Source: Marinicella sediminis
GTDB taxonomy: Bacteria > Pseudomonadota > Gammaproteobacteria > Xanthomonadales > Marinicellaceae
NCBI RefSeq assembly: GCF_002000055.1
Contig: NZ_MVBD01000017.1
Span: 1-60,761, forward strand
Reading direction: 5' to 3'
Length of the DNA stretch: 60,761 nt
Shown here in pieces: positions 27,654 to 36,672 of this stretch. The notes below the pieces were generated by a model. The model did not search any database. It had not been told where the DNA came from and saw only the letters and a program-made list of their open reading frames with translations. The number at the start of each line of letters is the position of its first letter. Position 1 is the stretch's first letter. The translations under genes were made by a program, and so were the position numbers.

Positions 27654-28431
27654 CTTTCAGCGGCAACGCCGCTTTGATTTGAATGGCAATTTCCTCTGCA
27701 CCTTCACGCCTGATTGCCAGAGAAATGGCATGTTCATCACTCAACTCAATTCGCCAAAAACGCCACTTTTCCGGCACATCCTTTCGTCCCGTTTTGAACT
27801 GAATATTAAGCTCATCCTCATCATTAAAGATAAAACTGAAATCCGACAATGGAATACTCAAGCCCATGCCACAGGCTTTTACATAAGCTTCCTTTAAGGT
27901 CCAAAGGTCAAAATACCGTTGCTTTTTCTTTTCCAGATCCTCCAACGCCAATAACTGTTCGACCTCATCAGGCGAAAAAAAAGTGTCGGCGATGTCCAGC
28001 CAGTTACCTTTGCGCTCCAGGTATTCCACGTCAACACCCAGGTACTCATGCTGAGCTATGGCCAGCATCACCAGATTTTTTGCATGGGATATGTTGAAAT
28101 GAACCCTTGGTGCCTGGGTTTCATTGGCAATGTAAGGTCTTCCATAAGCATTTGTTTCAAATTGCCATTCCCTGGGTTCTACATCTTTGTGGTATTTCGA
28201 CAGCACCACCCGCAATAGTGAACGCGTCACCATGTATTGGTGGCGGTCTTTGGCAAAATAAAAACGCGACATCTGGGATTTTTCAGCAGCAGACAAGAGG
28301 CCATGGCAGTCTGACTTCACCTTCGCATCCACTATGGCCTCATCTTGCACATACCACAGATCGATTTGATTGCTTGCGATTGGCGGTGAATTCATTTTGA
28401 TCACTGCGTTTGCCATCAATCTGCCACCCAT
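27607..28431 (-). CDS. 4'-phosphopantetheinyl transferase, Sfp type
   Basis: A 274-residue protein with the Sfp-family motifs: GVDVEYLER (Mg-binding Asp and Glu), and WTLKEAYVKACGMGL. It moves phosphopantetheine from CoA to the active serine of each ACP and PCP, so it activates every carrier domain of the PKS and NRPS proteins. The length is normal for the Sfp class. The first ATG (28431) has no clear ribosome site; ATG 28416 (MANAVIK) and 28395 (MNSPP) are alternatives. It follows the second acyltransferase by 93 bp. Confidence 0.93.
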   Translation of the reverse strand: MGGRLMANAVIKMNSPPIASNQIDLWYVQDEAIVDAKVKSDCHGLLSAAEKSQMSRFYFAKDRHQYMVTRSLLRVVLSKYHKDVEPREWQFETNAYGRPYIANETQAPRVHFNISHAKNLVMLAIAQHEYLGVDVEYLERKGNWLDIADTFFSPDEVEQLLALEDLEKKKQRYFDLWTLKEAYVKACGMGLSIPLSDFSFIFNDEDELNIQFKTGRKDVPEKWRFWRIELSDEHAISLAIRREGAEEIAIQIKAALPLKGETNVEYTFRGHHQQ

Positions 28432-28524
28432 ACTGTTGGCTTGACGCCCTTCAAATCAAAGGACATCGCCAACTGGGTTGTTTTGTTTTTTGTGTACCGT
28501 TGCATGTCATTCAGCAAGCTATGG

Positions 28525-29508
28525 TTAAGCCGGTGTGGTTTGCATTGTTTGGCTTTTCAATGACCGACTCACAGCCTGATCAAGTGAATGCAGGTTTCGA
28601 CCAAATTGATTCATGGTGTCGATGGCCACAGATTGATGCTCTTCGGTCATGATGTATTTCACAAACGTCGCCAGGGTTCCACTTGGACCCAGGTCCATAA
28701 ACACGTGATCCCCCTTTTGCAGCAGCATCTCAATGGTTTGAGAAAACTCCACTTCTTTGGCAAGGATTTGCCACATGTGTTGTTCATTCAAATCAGTGAT
28801 GAGACTCGAATTCACCGCCGAGAAAACCGGCACCGAAGGCTCACTGAATGACAGGCTTTTGGCCATCTTCAAAATGTCACTTTGATGACGGTCCATCAAT
28901 GGTGAATGAAATGCATAGTGGATGGGTAATCGCTGCGTGACGATGCCCTTTTTTTTCAATTGACTTTGCAAGTCAGCGATGTCATCTGCGGTACCGCTGT
29001 AGACACTGTTTCCAGCAAAGTTGTGACCTGACAACCAACATTTCTGAAACAAATGCTCATATGCTTTGAGTGTTGTTTGAGTTTCCAGCACCGAAAGCAT
29101 GCCACCTTTGACGCCATCGGTTTCCAGGGTTTGTGCAGACTCTATGCAAAATTTCAATCCAGCTTCCAAACCAATCGCCCCACTGACCACCAGGGCCGCC
29201 ATTTCGCCCAGGCTATAGCCAACCATGATGTCAGGTTTTATCCCTTGCTCCATCAACACCTTGGACAAACTGAATTCAACACAAAGAATGGCCGGATTGG
29301 TAAAGAGTAATCGGTCGAAAGGATCACCCAGGTTTTTCTCCGGTCGAAGTATTTCATTGAGCAAAGAGGTGCCCAGGTAATGGTAGGCCAACTCATCACA
29401 ATGATTCATCCATGACCGAAAGCGAACATGCTGTTCATACAGTTCCCTGCCCATGTTGAAATACTGGGATCCCTGGCCTGAAAACATGAAAACGATGGGC
29501 TTACTCAT
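28525..29508 (-). CDS. Trans-acyltransferase homologue, probable acyl hydrolase (proofreading)
   Basis: A 327-residue FabD-fold protein with FSGQGSQ at the start, the serine motif GYSLGE (Ser99) and YAFHSPLMD around the catalytic His. Many trans-AT clusters encode two discrete AT-fold proteins, one malonyl-specific and one acting as an acyl hydrolase that clears stalled chains (PedC type). This one has the less malonyl-typical motifs (GYSLGE and YAFH in place of GHSLGE and GAFHSR), so hydrolase is my preferred call. It starts 4 nt after the stop of the other AT gene, so the two are surely co-translated. A second extender or loading AT is the alternative. Confidence 0.8.
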   Translation of the reverse strand: MSKPIVFMFSGQGSQYFNMGRELYEQHVRFRSWMNHCDELAYHYLGTSLLNEILRPEKNLGDPFDRLLFTNPAILCVEFSLSKVLMEQGIKPDIMVGYSLGEMAALVVSGAIGLEAGLKFCIESAQTLETDGVKGGMLSVLETQTTLKAYEHLFQKCWLSGHNFAGNSVYSGTADDIADLQSQLKKKGIVTQRLPIHYAFHSPLMDRHQSDILKMAKSLSFSEPSVPVFSAVNSSLITDLNEQHMWQILAKEVEFSQTIEMLLQKGDHVFMDLGPSGTLATFVKYIMTEEHQSVAIDTMNQFGRNLHSLDQAVSRSLKSQTMQTTPA

Positions 29509-29512
29509 GGTT

Positions 29513-30700
29513 TCAGATGACTTCTAACTCATCAATGTCAAAGTAACCTTTGTAGCCTTTCATATAGACGGCAGCCCTGTGACCAAACAAAACGGTGGCT
29601 TCAGAGCTTGTCTCTAAATCATCGTACGATGTGAAGCTTGATTTAACTTTGGTGCCCACGGGAAATCGCTCATTCCATAACGCCACCTTTTCATCCGCGT
29701 TCTTTCCTGACATGTCAGCGTGCAGATTGGTTTGAGTTTTCGGTTTGGATTTTGTTGCTTGCTGATCTTCTTTGTTTTCAGCCTGCGGCTTAGGGTTTGG
29801 ACTGGCAGTTTGTTTCGGAACAGACGATTGTGCCTCATCGGATTGACTGCTTTTTTCCACGTGTCGCTGAATGCTGGCGACCATTTTGGTCAAAACATCG
29901 CCATGTCCAAGTTCCGTGAACGTCACATCTCCTTTGCTCAACAACAACCCAACACCATCGGTCCAACGAACAGAACCTGTCAATTGAGATGCCAGGTTTT
30001 CAATCACCTCATCGTCTGAATAAGGTTCAGCAGTTACATTGGCAATAACTGGTATTTGCAAAGGTTTGAATTTGAACTTACGCAAGTAATTCTCAAATTT
30101 ACCCTTGATGTCCTGCATATAACGTGAATGAAAAGCCCCACTGGTATTGAGCGGGTAAAACAGCATGTTGTCCTTTTCAAACAAAGGCTGAATCTTGGCC
30201 ATATCATCTTTCTTACCTGACACAACGATTTGTGTTGGCGTATTGAAATTGGCCAAATCAACGCCGTCAAATCCATTGACTTTCAATATGCTTTCTATCT
30301 GTTCTTTGCTGGCATTCAATACTGCAGCCATGCCACCACCTTCAGCCTGGCTCATCAACTCACCACGTTTTTTCACAATTTTCAAACCAGACTCAAAACT
30401 GAAAGCACCTGCCGCTTGCAGTGCATTCAATTCGCCAAGGCTGTGACCCATCAAAAAGTCAGCGTGATCCCCTCCGTCGGCCATCTTCTTCATGAAAGAC
30501 AATGCACTGACCACATAGAGTGCCGGTTGGGTGAAACGCGTGTTAGCCAACTCTTTTCCTGGATCCTCAAGACAGAGTTCTTTGATCGAGTAGCCTAAAA
30601 TTTTGTCGGCTTTTTTGACCAATTCAGGGAATTCGTCGAAAAGTTCGCCGCCCATTCCTTTCGCTTGAGACCCTTGTCCCGGAAACATATAAACGTTCAT
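29513..30700 (-). CDS. Trans-acting malonyl-CoA:ACP acyltransferase with C-terminal extension
   Basis: A 395-residue protein. Residues 1-285 are a FabD-type acyltransferase: MFPGQGSQAKGMG, GHSLGE (Ser87), an Arg in ANTRFTQPAL that binds malonyl carboxylate, and GAFHSRYM, typical of malonyl-specific trans-ATs. It should load malonyl units on the ACPs, since none of the three PKS proteins has an AT domain. Residues about 290-335 form a Lys/Gln/Pro-rich linker. The last 60 residues (from WNERFPVGTKVKS to GYKGYFDIDELEVI) form a small separate domain that I recall from other trans-AT proteins but whose role is unknown. A GAGGA site precedes the start. Confidence 0.93.
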   Translation of the reverse strand: MNVYMFPGQGSQAKGMGGELFDEFPELVKKADKILGYSIKELCLEDPGKELANTRFTQPALYVVSALSFMKKMADGGDHADFLMGHSLGELNALQAAGAFSFESGLKIVKKRGELMSQAEGGGMAAVLNASKEQIESILKVNGFDGVDLANFNTPTQIVVSGKKDDMAKIQPLFEKDNMLFYPLNTSGAFHSRYMQDIKGKFENYLRKFKFKPLQIPVIANVTAEPYSDDEVIENLASQLTGSVRWTDGVGLLLSKGDVTFTELGHGDVLTKMVASIQRHVEKSSQSDEAQSSVPKQTASPNPKPQAENKEDQQATKSKPKTQTNLHADMSGKNADEKVALWNERFPVGTKVKSSFTSYDDLETSSEATVLFGHRAAVYMKGYKGYFDIDELEVI

Positions 30701-30751
30701 AGCTCATCTTCCTCAGTTGTGTTTAGTGTGTTCTGTAAAATTTACTTGGTT

Positions 30752-31996
30752 TCAAACCCTCGCCAGGCACAGGGCAGAATTAACGCCGCCAAAGCCAAAA
30801 CTCAGTGTCAGCGCATGTTTTATTGTGTGGTCCTCCGATTTGGCTGGCACGAAATGACATACCTCACAAATCGGTTCCTCTAAATTTCGGCATGGGTGCA
30901 ATGCTTTGGCTTTCATTTGAAGCAAAGTCAGAATACATTCAACGGTTCCTGCCGAACTCAGGCCATGCCCAATCAGAGACTTGCTGGTATTGATCCAGGC
31001 TTCATTCAACCCACAATGCCGGATGGTTGACAACTCCGTTTCATCACCCAAAGGTGAACCTGTTGCATGCGGGTTGATGTAGTCGACTTGTTGACGGTTC
31101 CATTGGGCGTGTTCAAGGGCTTGATTGATCGCGGTGATTTGGCCTTCGCTGGATGGGTTCGGATTGCGATTGCCGTCCAAACAAAAGCCCCAACCAGATA
31201 TCCGGGCGTAAGGGTCTTTGGCTAAGCGATTAACTTGATCTGACCGTTCAATCACGATGGCGCCACAATTCTCACCAAATATAAAGCCATCACGTTGTCG
31301 ATCAAATGGGCGGGCCGCCAGTTCAGCCTGTGCGGCAAATTGTAATGACCCCATTGCCCCCGCGGCCGTAAACCCCTGGCACTCCCAATAGGAAAGATCC
31401 ATGAGCGCGCCTACAACAATGCAGGCGTCAACCTGCCCTGATTGCACAGCTTGGGCTGCTTGGATGATTGCAATTTGGCCGCTGGCCGAAGCGCCACCCA
31501 GGGTGTATGCGAATCCTTTGATGCCGAATACTTCAGAACACAATGCACAGGTGTCACTGTCCATGAAGTTCATCGCATAAGCTGGCCGCAGGAATGCCTC
31601 TCGACCTGCGAACTTGTTTTGAACCAGTGCAATTTCCCGTTGTTGAAAATTCGAGCCACCAACAATCAAGCCAATCCGATGCCCCTCCAGACTGCTCAAA
31701 TCTGCATCTTGCCAGGCCTCATGCAGCGTTGCCAGCGCCACTGTTGATGACCATGAAGCCGTACGCAAATGTTTGGCTGGTAGTGACTCAGGCAAACACA
31801 AGTCTGTTATTTCGGCACCCAAGAAAGCACTTTGTTCGTTGCTTGCTGTGGCGTACTGGCGGCCTTCACGATTCATCACTGAAAACTCATGATTGCCATT
31901 GAGCATGGCCCTGGTGACTTCAGCAGCACCCTGCCCGATGGGAGTGGTGACGCCAAGACCAGAAATAATCAGGTCCGGCTGATCACTGTTTTTCAT
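30752..31996 (-). CDS. Decarboxylating ketosynthase of the beta-branching cassette (Cys to Ser)
   Basis: A ketosynthase of about 414 residues read from ATG 31996 (MKNSDQPDLIISGLGV); a longer frame to 32056 exists but its extra 20 residues are not KS-like and lie inside the ACP gene. The active-site Cys is replaced by Ser170 in the segment GGASASGQ, while the two histidines remain (INPHATGSPLGD and SLIGHGLSSAG). This Cys-to-Ser form is typical of the KS in HMG-CoA-synthase cassettes, which decarboxylates malonyl-ACP to acetyl-ACP. It overlaps the donor ACP gene by 14 nt, which fits that partnership. Confidence 0.93.
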   Translation of the reverse strand: MKNSDQPDLIISGLGVTTPIGQGAAEVTRAMLNGNHEFSVMNREGRQYATASNEQSAFLGAEITDLCLPESLPAKHLRTASWSSTVALATLHEAWQDADLSSLEGHRIGLIVGGSNFQQREIALVQNKFAGREAFLRPAYAMNFMDSDTCALCSEVFGIKGFAYTLGGASASGQIAIIQAAQAVQSGQVDACIVVGALMDLSYWECQGFTAAGAMGSLQFAAQAELAARPFDRQRDGFIFGENCGAIVIERSDQVNRLAKDPYARISGWGFCLDGNRNPNPSSEGQITAINQALEHAQWNRQQVDYINPHATGSPLGDETELSTIRHCGLNEAWINTSKSLIGHGLSSAGTVECILTLLQMKAKALHPCRNLEEPICEVCHFVPAKSEDHTIKHALTLSFGFGGVNSALCLARV

Positions 31997-32228
31997 ACAA
32001 CAAATCGACCAACTCTCCAATGTTGGTGGCACCTGCCAATTCAACCAGTGGCACATTCAATGACAACGATTCCAGGGTCATCATCACTATTTCAGAGCGG
32101 TCCATGGAGTTGGCCCCCAAGTCTTTCAGTGCATCGCTTGAATTGATTTCATGTGCAGTCAGCGAAGGCAACACTTCTGTGGTATTTTGTACGACTGCAT
32201 CAAATATTTCTTTTTTTTCCATTGTCAT
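31983..32228 (-). CDS. Discrete donor acyl carrier protein of the beta-branching cassette
   Basis: An 81-residue ACP with the phosphopantetheine serine at Ser41 in LGANSMDRSE. The GANS form, with Asn where most ACPs have Asp, is typical of the AcpK-type donor ACPs used with HMG-CoA synthase homologues. It carries malonyl, which the neighbouring KS turns into acetyl, and gives the acetyl unit to the HMG-CoA synthase homologue. ATG 32222 (MEKKEIF) is an alternative start; no strong ribosome site is visible for either. Confidence 0.94.
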   Translation of the reverse strand: MTMEKKEIFDAVVQNTTEVLPSLTAHEINSSDALKDLGANSMDRSEIVMMTLESLSLNVPLVELAGATNIGELVDLLYEKQ

Positions 32229-32302
32229 TTCTGAATTAAAATTGATTGGGGATAATCAGCCTGGTCCACAGAGAAGACACAGCAAACCAAATGATTTAAC
32301 CC

Positions 32303-33097
32303 TCATTGTTCCCAGGGAAATTGGCCAGTATCTACGTAAGTACTGATTTTATTGATGTTCTTGACATCACTGAATATATCTTGATTGGTCTTCAGCGCCA
32401 TGGCTTTGTCGCTGATCAATCCACCACTGAGTGAGTTCATGTAAGTCTTGTGCTTCATGATGGCGCTTTTATCTAACCTACGCAATCGCAACAGATGCTT
32501 GCGAAGCAGGTTGTCGACATTGTCATCCAGGGCGTCGGCCAGTCCCCATTGCACAGCTTGTTCCGCGGTAATTGATTGGGTCATCAGGGTCATGTAATTG
32601 GCCTTTGATTCACCCACTCGCCTGATCAAAAATGGAAGTACACATGCTGGAATGAGGCCAAATAACAATTCTGACAAACCAAAATCAGCGCCTCTTTCAC
32701 ACAAAACCACATCACAAGCGGCCACAAATCCCACACCTCCTGCATTGGTTTTACCTTTGACTTGAGCAATCGAAATATAAGGACCTGTCGCCAGGTTTAA
32801 CCAAATGTTGTACAAAGGTTCTGGATTATTGGGGGCTTGAAAAGCATTGGCCTTCATTTTTTGGGCAATCTGATTGAAGTCCGCCCCAAAACAAAACACC
32901 TCCGGCAACCCTTGTAAGACAACAACCTTGGCGTACTGCTTGGCTGCTTCCAGCAGCTCATCCATTTCTGCAATCAATTTATCATTGATGGCATTTTTTG
33001 CTTCCGGGCGATACATTTGAACATACAAAATGTCCTGTTCTTTTCTGATTCGCAGGGTTTCATAGCCCCCTGACTGTTCGTGTGCTAGCCTAACCAT
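32303..33097 (-). CDS. Enoyl-CoA hydratase homologue, ECH1-type dehydratase of beta-branching
   Basis: A 264-residue crotonase-fold protein. It matches the PksH/CurE-like ECH1 group as I remember it: VVLQGLPEVFCFGADF, KGKTNAGGVGFVAA, LSELLFGLIPACVLPFLIRR, KHLLRLRRLDKSAI and the C-terminal TGQFPWE. ECH1 removes water from the HMG-like intermediate on the acceptor ACP and gives a glutaconyl-type thioester. The usual partner ECH2, which then decarboxylates, is not in this window. The gene overlaps the HMG-CoA synthase homologue by 13 nt. Confidence 0.87.
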   Translation of the reverse strand: MVRLAHEQSGGYETLRIRKEQDILYVQMYRPEAKNAINDKLIAEMDELLEAAKQYAKVVVLQGLPEVFCFGADFNQIAQKMKANAFQAPNNPEPLYNIWLNLATGPYISIAQVKGKTNAGGVGFVAACDVVLCERGADFGLSELLFGLIPACVLPFLIRRVGESKANYMTLMTQSITAEQAVQWGLADALDDNVDNLLRKHLLRLRRLDKSAIMKHKTYMNSLSGGLISDKAMALKTNQDIFSDVKNINKISTYVDTGQFPWEQ

Positions 33098-34344
33098 ACG
33101 TACTCTCTGTGAAATTCTTTGATTTGTTTCAAAAACAAAGTGGGTTGTCCCAGGGTTTCCCTGGCTTCTGGAATGAAGTCTTCATCAAGAACCGTGTTTC
33201 GGGTGCCAAACTTGAGGGCTGTACTGCCAGTCAGAATACCGTCGTATTCCTCCATGCTCAACTCATGACGGGCATCTAACTTGTCATTAATGTTGAGTGC
33301 CCGCAATTTCTGCTGACCTTCTTTGGTGACCACCAAACTGAAGAACTCAGAGCAACAACCAGATCCATATGAAAACACACCAATGCGTTTGGGGTGTTCA
33401 AAATCCCCATTTTCTATGGTACTTGTCAATGCCAGAGCTGCGGTTGCCCCCATGATATTACCCACCCGTTGGCAGTAATCCAACCCAGGCAGCACCCGCA
33501 GTGAAAAATCAGCTTCAATGACATCTGGTTTGGCCTTCAACAGCTTGCGCATCATGTTTCGATGAGCCCCTTTTACCATCCCGCCAAACGGCGTGTGATA
33601 AGCAATGTAATCAAAGGTTTCATCGAATTTGACCCCTTCAACGCGTTTACAATATTCCAAAAAGGCATTTTCACAACAGTCAAGGTATGACAACAATGAC
33701 AAATCAGAATCACCCGCATCCGCGTCTGGTGATGGTCGGCAAGTGTCCATCACTTCATATCCATAATAACCATTGGCACCCACATCAATTTGAGCAATTT
33801 TCGGCTGGTCACTGATCAGCATGGCCACGGCGCCAGCGCCATTGCTGGGTTCGGCAAAAGACCAATCCGCAGTCAGGGCATCTCCACCTTCTTCCACCAT
33901 GAAGCGGGAAATATCTGTGGCAATCACCAGAACCTTGGCACCGGGTGAAACCTGAGACAGGACCATGTTTACAGCCATTTGTATGCCTGCAACGCCTGAA
34001 TAACAAGCGTTCTTTAGCTCAAACAGCCGACAGTTTCTGTTCAGTCCCAACAAATCATGGCAATACGTACTCATCGACTTACCAAAGTCAAATGATGACT
34101 CGGTACAGGTGATAACCATTTCGATGCGGTCTTTTTCTTCATCAGACAAGCTGTCAATCAATGGCTTGGCGGCATTGACACCAAAAGTGATTGGGTCCTC
34201 AAAAGGCAACGCCACCGTTTTTTCCTTCATCAACAGATTTGAAATTCGCGACATGTCAAGCCCTCTGTGCTTGGCCAATTTTTCAACATCCAAATAGACG
34301 GTGCCACCAAAGACATTGATGGCTTCGATTCCTACAATTTTCAT
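33085..34344 (-). CDS. HMG-CoA synthase homologue (HCS) for polyketide beta-branching
   Basis: A 419-residue protein of the 3-hydroxy-3-methylglutaryl-CoA synthase family, with the nucleophilic Cys114 in LKNACYSGVAG, MKIVGIEAINVFGG at the start, and FSYGSGCCSEFF near the C terminus. It condenses acetyl from the donor ACP with a beta-keto polyketide on a PKS ACP, so that the beta-carbon gains an alkyl branch. It opens the cassette HCS-ECH1-ACP-KS, all tightly packed. A 166-bp gap separates it from the MBL gene, and the region before its ATG has no good ribosome site. Confidence 0.95.
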   Translation of the reverse strand: MKIVGIEAINVFGGTVYLDVEKLAKHRGLDMSRISNLLMKEKTVALPFEDPITFGVNAAKPLIDSLSDEEKDRIEMVITCTESSFDFGKSMSTYCHDLLGLNRNCRLFELKNACYSGVAGIQMAVNMVLSQVSPGAKVLVIATDISRFMVEEGGDALTADWSFAEPSNGAGAVAMLISDQPKIAQIDVGANGYYGYEVMDTCRPSPDADAGDSDLSLLSYLDCCENAFLEYCKRVEGVKFDETFDYIAYHTPFGGMVKGAHRNMMRKLLKAKPDVIEADFSLRVLPGLDYCQRVGNIMGATAALALTSTIENGDFEHPKRIGVFSYGSGCCSEFFSLVVTKEGQQKLRALNINDKLDARHELSMEEYDGILTGSTALKFGTRNTVLDEDFIPEARETLGQPTLFLKQIKEFHREYVWLG

Positions 34345-34510
34345 ACGATGTATATTCTTAAATTATTATCAATCCCTCAACAGGGGAGATGGATTAGCAT
34401 TGCCATCCTGAGCCTGTCGCTTCATTCTTTGAAACCAGGCCTACAGGTCATTGTTTATTGCGCTGTTATTGAATGAGGCTCCTCTTTTGAAGATCTATCC
34501 AGATTAACTG
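34345..34510. other. Intergenic gap between MBL-fold gene and HCS gene
   Basis: This 166-bp stretch holds no convincing gene. It has only weak inverted repeats (CCTGT/ACAGG arms) and no promoter with good boxes at a fair distance from the HCS start. Confidence 0.4.
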
Positions 34511-35218
34511 TTATTTAAAGTCGAATAATTTCGCACGATTTTGCCCTTTTCTTAAGCGAAATGATGCAAATGTATTTTTATCTTTAAATTGTAAATAAAT
34601 ATTATTATAAAGTAAATCTGAAAAGTACTGTCCTGGTATCTTACCATAAGAATGTCCTGGAAAAATTTTTGTGCTTGGTTTTATATATTTTTTCAAAAAC
34701 TCCAGACTTTCAAACATTTCATAGGCCGCAGCAGTGTCTGGACAGGTTCCACACCCTTCCGCAAAAAGCACATCTCCCGTGAATAAATTGTTGCCCACCA
34801 TGTAACAAACACAACCCGGTGTGTGCCCTGGTGTGAACAAAGGACGGATGGACAATCCGCCAACCAACCAAGGCGTTTCTTCAAAGGTTTCCAAACGAGG
34901 ATGTTCAAATCCCGAAAAACCGGCCTCTGCTTGAGACATCCATATGGGACATTTGTAGCGGTCTGCCACCACCTTCGCCAAATTGATGTGATCTGCATGT
35001 GTATGGGTGATCAAAACACCTGCCAGCTTTGCTCCTGCTTGCTCAACGGCCAGATCCACTTTGTCCATTTCCCAAGCCGGATCAACAATAACTGCCAGCC
35101 TGGTGTCACGATCAATCAACAGGTAATTGTAGTTTTTCATGAACTGATAAAACATCTCCAGCACAACCACTTCCGGTTCACTGCCAAACACGCTGTTCAT
35201 GCCAACAAAACTTCTCAT
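34511..35218 (-). CDS. MBL-fold hydrolase (BaeB/PksB-like)
   Basis: A metallo-beta-lactamase-fold protein of 235 residues with the zinc motif THTHADH, then TPGHTPG, LFTGDVLFAEGCG and FPGHSYGKIPG. It belongs to the glyoxalase II-like group commonly found in trans-AT clusters next to the ER and AT genes, where it is thought to hydrolyse thioesters, either to free stalled acyl groups or to act on ACP-bound intermediates. The ATG at 35218 overlaps the stop of the enoyl reductase (ATGA); the conserved part begins at about residue 22 (MFYQFMKNYNYLLID), so a later start at 35155 is possible. Confidence 0.9.
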   Translation of the reverse strand: MRSFVGMNSVFGSEPEVVVLEMFYQFMKNYNYLLIDRDTRLAVIVDPAWEMDKVDLAVEQAGAKLAGVLITHTHADHINLAKVVADRYKCPIWMSQAEAGFSGFEHPRLETFEETPWLVGGLSIRPLFTPGHTPGCVCYMVGNNLFTGDVLFAEGCGTCPDTAAAYEMFESLEFLKKYIKPSTKIFPGHSYGKIPGQYFSDLLYNNIYLQFKDKNTFASFRLRKGQNRAKLFDFK

Positions 35219-36672
35219 GGCTGTTGATCCTGCTGGCGGCTGGCGGTCATAAGGCGATTGATCTCTTGGCTCATGAACCTGGCTGTTTCACACATGAGCT
35301 GCTCTGCAACCTCTGCCACCCGCCGGTTTCTCCAGTCAGCCAATGGCGTGTCCTTTACCCACTGATTAAAGGCGCCAAGGGCTGGGCCCGTGTGTACCTG
35401 AAAGTCTATTCTTTTTTCACTCATGCCTTGAAGCGCATACCTGGTAGTGAGGCTGAAATATTTTTTGAATACCAATGCGAGCTGATGTTTTTTACATTTA
35501 TGTGCTTTTTCAATGATTTTACTGTTCCCTTTTTGCAGGTGATACTGCTCTACTTCAGCCCAAACTGCGGCGAAACCCTGTTGAAAATATTTTTGCTCAA
35601 TTTGTTTTCTGGTGGCTTCGGGGATGTCATCCCACCCACGGTATTGTGAATACAAGTCATACAGTTTATTGGCTCGGGCTGCAAAAAAATTGCCCTTTTT
35701 AAGCACCTGTACCTTGGCTCCAATCTCAAACATGTCACCAGCCGGCGCATAGTCAGTGTCCTGAACATTGATGCTTTGCAACATGTCTTTCACCTCATCA
35801 CTGGTGGCCGCTTCCACAGTGCATTGATTGATTGAGCCTGTGAGGATGAAATCGGCCCCCATCATGAATGCCGATGCGGCAGATTGTGGCACACCAATAC
35901 CTCCCGCAAGCCCAACATGAATGGCATCTTGATAAGCGTATTTTTCCAGCACAGTTAACCTGAGGGACTGAATGGATGGCAACAACACGGAGGGTATTCC
36001 CCGGTCTGTGTGTCCCCCTGAATCAGCCTCCACACAAATGTCAGAACACATCGGAATTAATTGGCTCAATTCACTTTGTTCTTTACTGATCTTGTTTTCA
36101 GCCAACAACGTCTGAACCATTTTTAAGGGCGGTGGCGAAAGGAACTTCTCAGCCACTTCTGGTCGTGATAGCTTGGCAATAATTTTATGGGCGCATTGCA
36201 CCGTACCATCTGCCGCTCGTGATAAGCCACTGACCCGGTAATAAACCAAAGCCAATGTCATTTGCATATAAGCAGATGCTTCAACAATGTTTACGCCATG
36301 CTTGACGTACATGGCCACAGTGTTCAGCTCAGCCTCGGGATTTTCCATTTGGCTGATCAAATTAACACCAAAGACTTCATTGACAGCCAATTCAGCTTGT
36401 ATGGCAATGATGTCATTTTCAACGGCTTGTATATCCCTACCTCCGGTGCCCAAAAAACCCAGCAGCCCTTTTTGCGCCATGGCCACAACCAACTCTTTTG
36501 AAGCAATTCCCTGATACATGGCACCGGACAAATAAGCGTACTTGATTTGGTACCTGCTTTTGAACTCAGCTGACCCAAGTGATTCAGGTGTCAGCGAACA
36601 AAACCATTGGTCAGATTGCACAGGCTTTGACTGTTTCATTGCTGTTCTTCCATTGCTGTTTTTCATAGTCAT
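35215..36672 (-). CDS. Trans-acting enoyl reductase, PfaD family
   Basis: A 485-residue flavin enzyme of the PfaD/2-nitropropane dioxygenase-like family. Marks include GFLGTGGRD near the N terminus, VGLAGGIGVPQSAASAFM, ADFILTGSINQCTVEAATSD and APAGDMFEIGAKVQVLKKG. It reduces selected enoyl-ACP double bonds in trans, using NADPH and FMN. None of the PKS modules in this window has an ER domain, so any saturated bond should depend on it. Its ATG overlaps the TGA of PKS B (ATGA), so it is translationally coupled to the synthase. Unlike some homologues it has no fused AT domain. Confidence 0.95.
   Translation of the reverse strand: MTMKNSNGRTAMKQSKPVQSDQWFCSLTPESLGSAEFKSRYQIKYAYLSGAMYQGIASKELVVAMAQKGLLGFLGTGGRDIQAVENDIIAIQAELAVNEVFGVNLISQMENPEAELNTVAMYVKHGVNIVEASAYMQMTLALVYYRVSGLSRAADGTVQCAHKIIAKLSRPEVAEKFLSPPPLKMVQTLLAENKISKEQSELSQLIPMCSDICVEADSGGHTDRGIPSVLLPSIQSLRLTVLEKYAYQDAIHVGLAGGIGVPQSAASAFMMGADFILTGSINQCTVEAATSDEVKDMLQSINVQDTDYAPAGDMFEIGAKVQVLKKGNFFAARANKLYDLYSQYRGWDDIPEATRKQIEQKYFQQGFAAVWAEVEQYHLQKGNSKIIEKAHKCKKHQLALVFKKYFSLTTRYALQGMSEKRIDFQVHTGPALGAFNQWVKDTPLADWRNRRVAEVAEQLMCETARFMSQEINRLMTASRQQDQQP

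Noticed and set aside
31997-32056. Longer start of the discrete ketosynthase at 32056
   Set aside because: The extra 20 residues (MCHWLNWQ and on) are translated from the ACP gene in another frame and are not KS-like; ATG 31996 gives the normal start.
34345-34420. Possible promoter just before the HCS gene (TTGAGG and GAATAT)
   Set aside because: The -10 match is poor and it lies almost on top of the start codon.
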